Shown piece by piece: positions 62,384-64,000 of a DNA stretch of 64,000 nt. The position numbers were made by a program, and so were the translations under genes. The stretch's first letter is position 1, and every line of letters begins with the position of its first letter. The notes beneath the pieces were generated by a model. It ran no database searches. It was not told where the DNA came from and saw only the letters and a program-made list of their open reading frames with translations. The stretch is from CALUTH01 sp964452495 (lineage in GTDB: Bacteria; Cyanobacteriota; Vampirovibrionia; Gastranaerophilales; Gastranaerophilaceae). The DNA is taken from contig CAYVMC010000006.1 in assembly GCA_964452495.1 (NCBI GenBank), positions 1-64,000 of the forward strand. The letters are read 5' to 3'.

Positions 62384-63856
62384 TTATTTTCCACCGAAAA
62401 TCAATACCCATTTAAGCCCTTTGACCCGTTTATCCTCTGATGCATCAGGGTTACTTGCTATCAATTGCTTTAAAACTTTTGCAGCTTTTATTAACTTGCG
62501 TTGATTAATATACAACTTTGATAGATTGACACTGTACATTATACTTTGAGGATACTCATCCACAAGAATTTCATACTGTTCAACTGCTTTCTTATAGTCG
62601 CGTTTTTTATAATAAATATTTGCAAGGAGCGCAGTAACACTGTTTTTATTTCTAAACTTCTGTGCTTCTTGAGTATAATAAAGCGCCTTGTTCATATCTC
62701 CCGTTTCATAACAAATGACAGCGAAATCGTAATAAATGATAAATTTTGTATTATTATCCACTGCATATTTAATTGCTCGCTTTAAACATTCACGCGCTTT
62801 ATCATAATCCTTTGCAAAAATAGCCGTCTGCGCCAAATCAATATAACCGTTAGGGAGTGATGGTGCCTGTTTAATATAGTTTTCTGCCTCGGATATTTTT
62901 GCCTTATTTATATCCTCCGGTTCTCCAAAAATAATTTTAGGATGAATACTGTACTCTGATTTCCCCGATGTAATATCCGGCTTAATCTCATACAGGAGCC
63001 GCATTGTATTTATATCACTCTCTGAGAGTTTTTTGTATTCCTTTTTACCTGCAATATTTGGCGATGATAGGTACAAAACATCTTCAGGATCCCGGCTGTG
63101 TCCAAAAATCCCAAGTGCATGCGCTGCTTCATGCAAAGCCGTATTATAGATCTCTTCTTTTGTAAAATATTTTCCCTGACTATTTTTTGTATAAAGCGTA
63201 ATTTTCATACTCTGCAATGTGTTCCCGTCTAATACAGGTTCAGTATTTGCAACAATATAAAGATTATGATCATTTTTGTTTTCTTTATCAACTATTAATT
63301 CTTCAAACTCAATAGTAATATCAGGATGTTTTTCTTCAAAAACAAACACAAACTTATTTCCTACTGCACGTTGCCAGTCCATTAATGCACTCTCTACTTC
63401 ATTTATAAAATATAAATCTAAACCATCGCGTTTTTTAATTCCAACTTTAATAGGATTTTTACCCCAGCGAATAATTTTGTCATTATATGGTATAAGTTCT
63501 ATGTAATTCGGACTGTATTTTTCTGAAAAACATTTTTCAAGTTCATGCAAGTATTCAATGGCCTTGGTCTGATAAACATCATAAATCCCATCCTCAATAA
63601 ACAAAATCAACGCTTCTTGGGCTTCATAAGATCCGTCGAGCCGAATAATTGTATCAAGGAATAGTTTTCTGTAATTATCGTTTGTAGTATCACTCAAATA
63701 AGCACTCCTAGCAAGCTTAAAAGCTTTTTCATCCCCGCCTGACACAAACGCCGCCTGTGCTTTTTTATAATCAAACTCTGCACGGTGTTCAAGATAAAAA
63801 TATCCGCCCCATAACAGAATTAACATTCCGATTATAATACTTAAACGCTTTATCAC
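62384..63856 (-). CDS. Membrane-anchored matrixin-like zinc protease with TPRs
   Basis: The start is GTG 63856 with AAGGAGAGGG upstream. An N-terminal anchor (about 5-22) places the rest in the periplasm or outside. Residues about 130-290 form a metzincin domain: HEAAHALGIFGHS (His242, Glu243, His246, Gly249, His253), with the Met-turn reading EDVLY, so Leu replaces the usual Met (about 261). Residues about 315-475 are TPR units (FAKDYDKARECLKRAIKYA, then the YYKKRDYKKAVEQYEIL unit). Such a protease plus TPR layout suggests recruitment of a protein target. Substrate unknown. TTGTTACAAAA lies at 63925, about 70 bases upstream. Confidence 0.85.
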   Translation of the reverse strand: MIKRLSIIIGMLILLWGGYFYLEHRAEFDYKKAQAAFVSGGDEKAFKLARSAYLSDTTNDNYRKLFLDTIIRLDGSYEAQEALILFIEDGIYDVYQTKAIEYLHELEKCFSEKYSPNYIELIPYNDKIIRWGKNPIKVGIKKRDGLDLYFINEVESALMDWQRAVGNKFVFVFEEKHPDITIEFEELIVDKENKNDHNLYIVANTEPVLDGNTLQSMKITLYTKNSQGKYFTKEEIYNTALHEAAHALGIFGHSRDPEDVLYLSSPNIAGKKEYKKLSESDINTMRLLYEIKPDITSGKSEYSIHPKIIFGEPEDINKAKISEAENYIKQAPSLPNGYIDLAQTAIFAKDYDKARECLKRAIKYAVDNNTKFIIYYDFAVICYETGDMNKALYYTQEAQKFRNKNSVTALLANIYYKKRDYKKAVEQYEILVDEYPQSIMYSVNLSKLYINQRKLIKAAKVLKQLIASNPDASEDKRVKGLKWVLIFGGK

Positions 63857-63922
63857 AAACCCTCTCCTTAAATTCTTATTCCTGATAGATATTATATTTT
63901 AATCCTATATGAATAACAAGCA

Positions 63923-63935
63923 AATTGTTACAAAA
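63923..63935. promoter_or_regulatory. Copy of the GTWACAAA palindrome
   Basis: AATTGTTACAAAA, about 70 bases upstream of the matrixin-like gene start. Confidence 0.4.
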
Positions 63936-63936
63936 C

Positions 63937-63962
63937 AAAAGCCGGCAAAATTATAAGCCGGC
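63937..63962 (-). terminator. Terminator of a minus-strand gene outside the window
   Basis: GCCGGC (63941-63946) and GCCGGC (63957-63962) form a stem around a 10-base AT-rich loop. On the minus strand it is followed by TTTTGTTTTG, so it should end a transcript that enters from beyond 64000. Confidence 0.6.
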
Positions 63963-64000
63963 AACGGTAAATGTATCAGAGTTAATTAAGGGGTGAAAGT

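Noticed and set aside
1..64000. CRISPR arrays, insertion sequences, integrase or prophage genes
   Set aside because: No spaced direct repeats, transposase or integrase motifs were seen anywhere in the window.

Overview
The window is low in G+C (about one third by eye), about 90% coding, and has genes on both strands in short operons. Everything here is read by eye from sequence and translations; no database search was run. The gene mix suggests a Gram-negative-type anaerobe or fermenter with a specialised export system. It holds FlhB with a FliA-like sigma factor, a type IV pilus/type II secretion ATPase relative, c-di-GMP enzymes, TrmFO, a GH57 glucan enzyme, a COG3580-type protein and many very large or N-terminally tagged uncharacterised proteins. 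My best guess is a gut-type relative of non-photosynthetic cyanobacteria (Gastranaerophilales/Melainabacteria). That guess rests on overall style, not on a marker gene, and is moderate at best.

Layout. 1-6400: a giant helical-repeat protein that may be cut at the window edge, converging on an lpd-lipA lipoate operon. 6600-15730: a small coiled-coil protein, a SNF2/SWIM helicase, two unknown small proteins, a HAD hydrolase, a tagged zinc metalloprotease, and a sugar-type ABC permease coupled to a glycosyltransferase. 16000-21524: a 1760-residue multidomain protein (EF-hand, LysM, FHA and a Fic-like C-terminus) followed by a broken gene fragment. 21700-29150: GH57, a small ORF, CHASE2-GGDEF cyclase coupled to trmFO, a COG3580 protein and ruvC. 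29200-44520: the most unusual region. It has a 2003-residue protein with papain-like motifs, a tagged HD-GYP, a tagged PHP phosphoesterase with a tagged nucleotidyltransferase-like protein, exported proteins, a tRNA-Pro and two probable noncoding RNAs. 44660-47240: dapB-asd-Nudix, with a possible leader ORF. 47270-56400: TPR protein, nth, a primary-like sigma factor, dut, an Xre regulator, clpB and a serine hydrolase. 56580-62211: a minus-strand operon of histidine kinase, receiver, GspE-like ATPase, flhB and FliA-like sigma. 62384-63856: a matrixin-like protease with TPRs.

How it may fit together. At least six proteins of unrelated fold (metalloprotease, HD-GYP, PHP, NTase-like, papain-like giant, and a 101-residue protein) begin with a short related segment of the type M-x-I-(S/N)-x-(V/I)-N followed by a (N/S)F-(R/S/Q/G)-(G/A/S) element. 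Several carry a hydrophobic segment soon after. This could be a shared sorting or export tag. A 13-bp palindrome near TTTTGTWACAAAA recurs upstream of several of these genes and may be a regulon site. Several genes have a -10 box exactly six bases before their start codon, which implies leaderless mRNAs.
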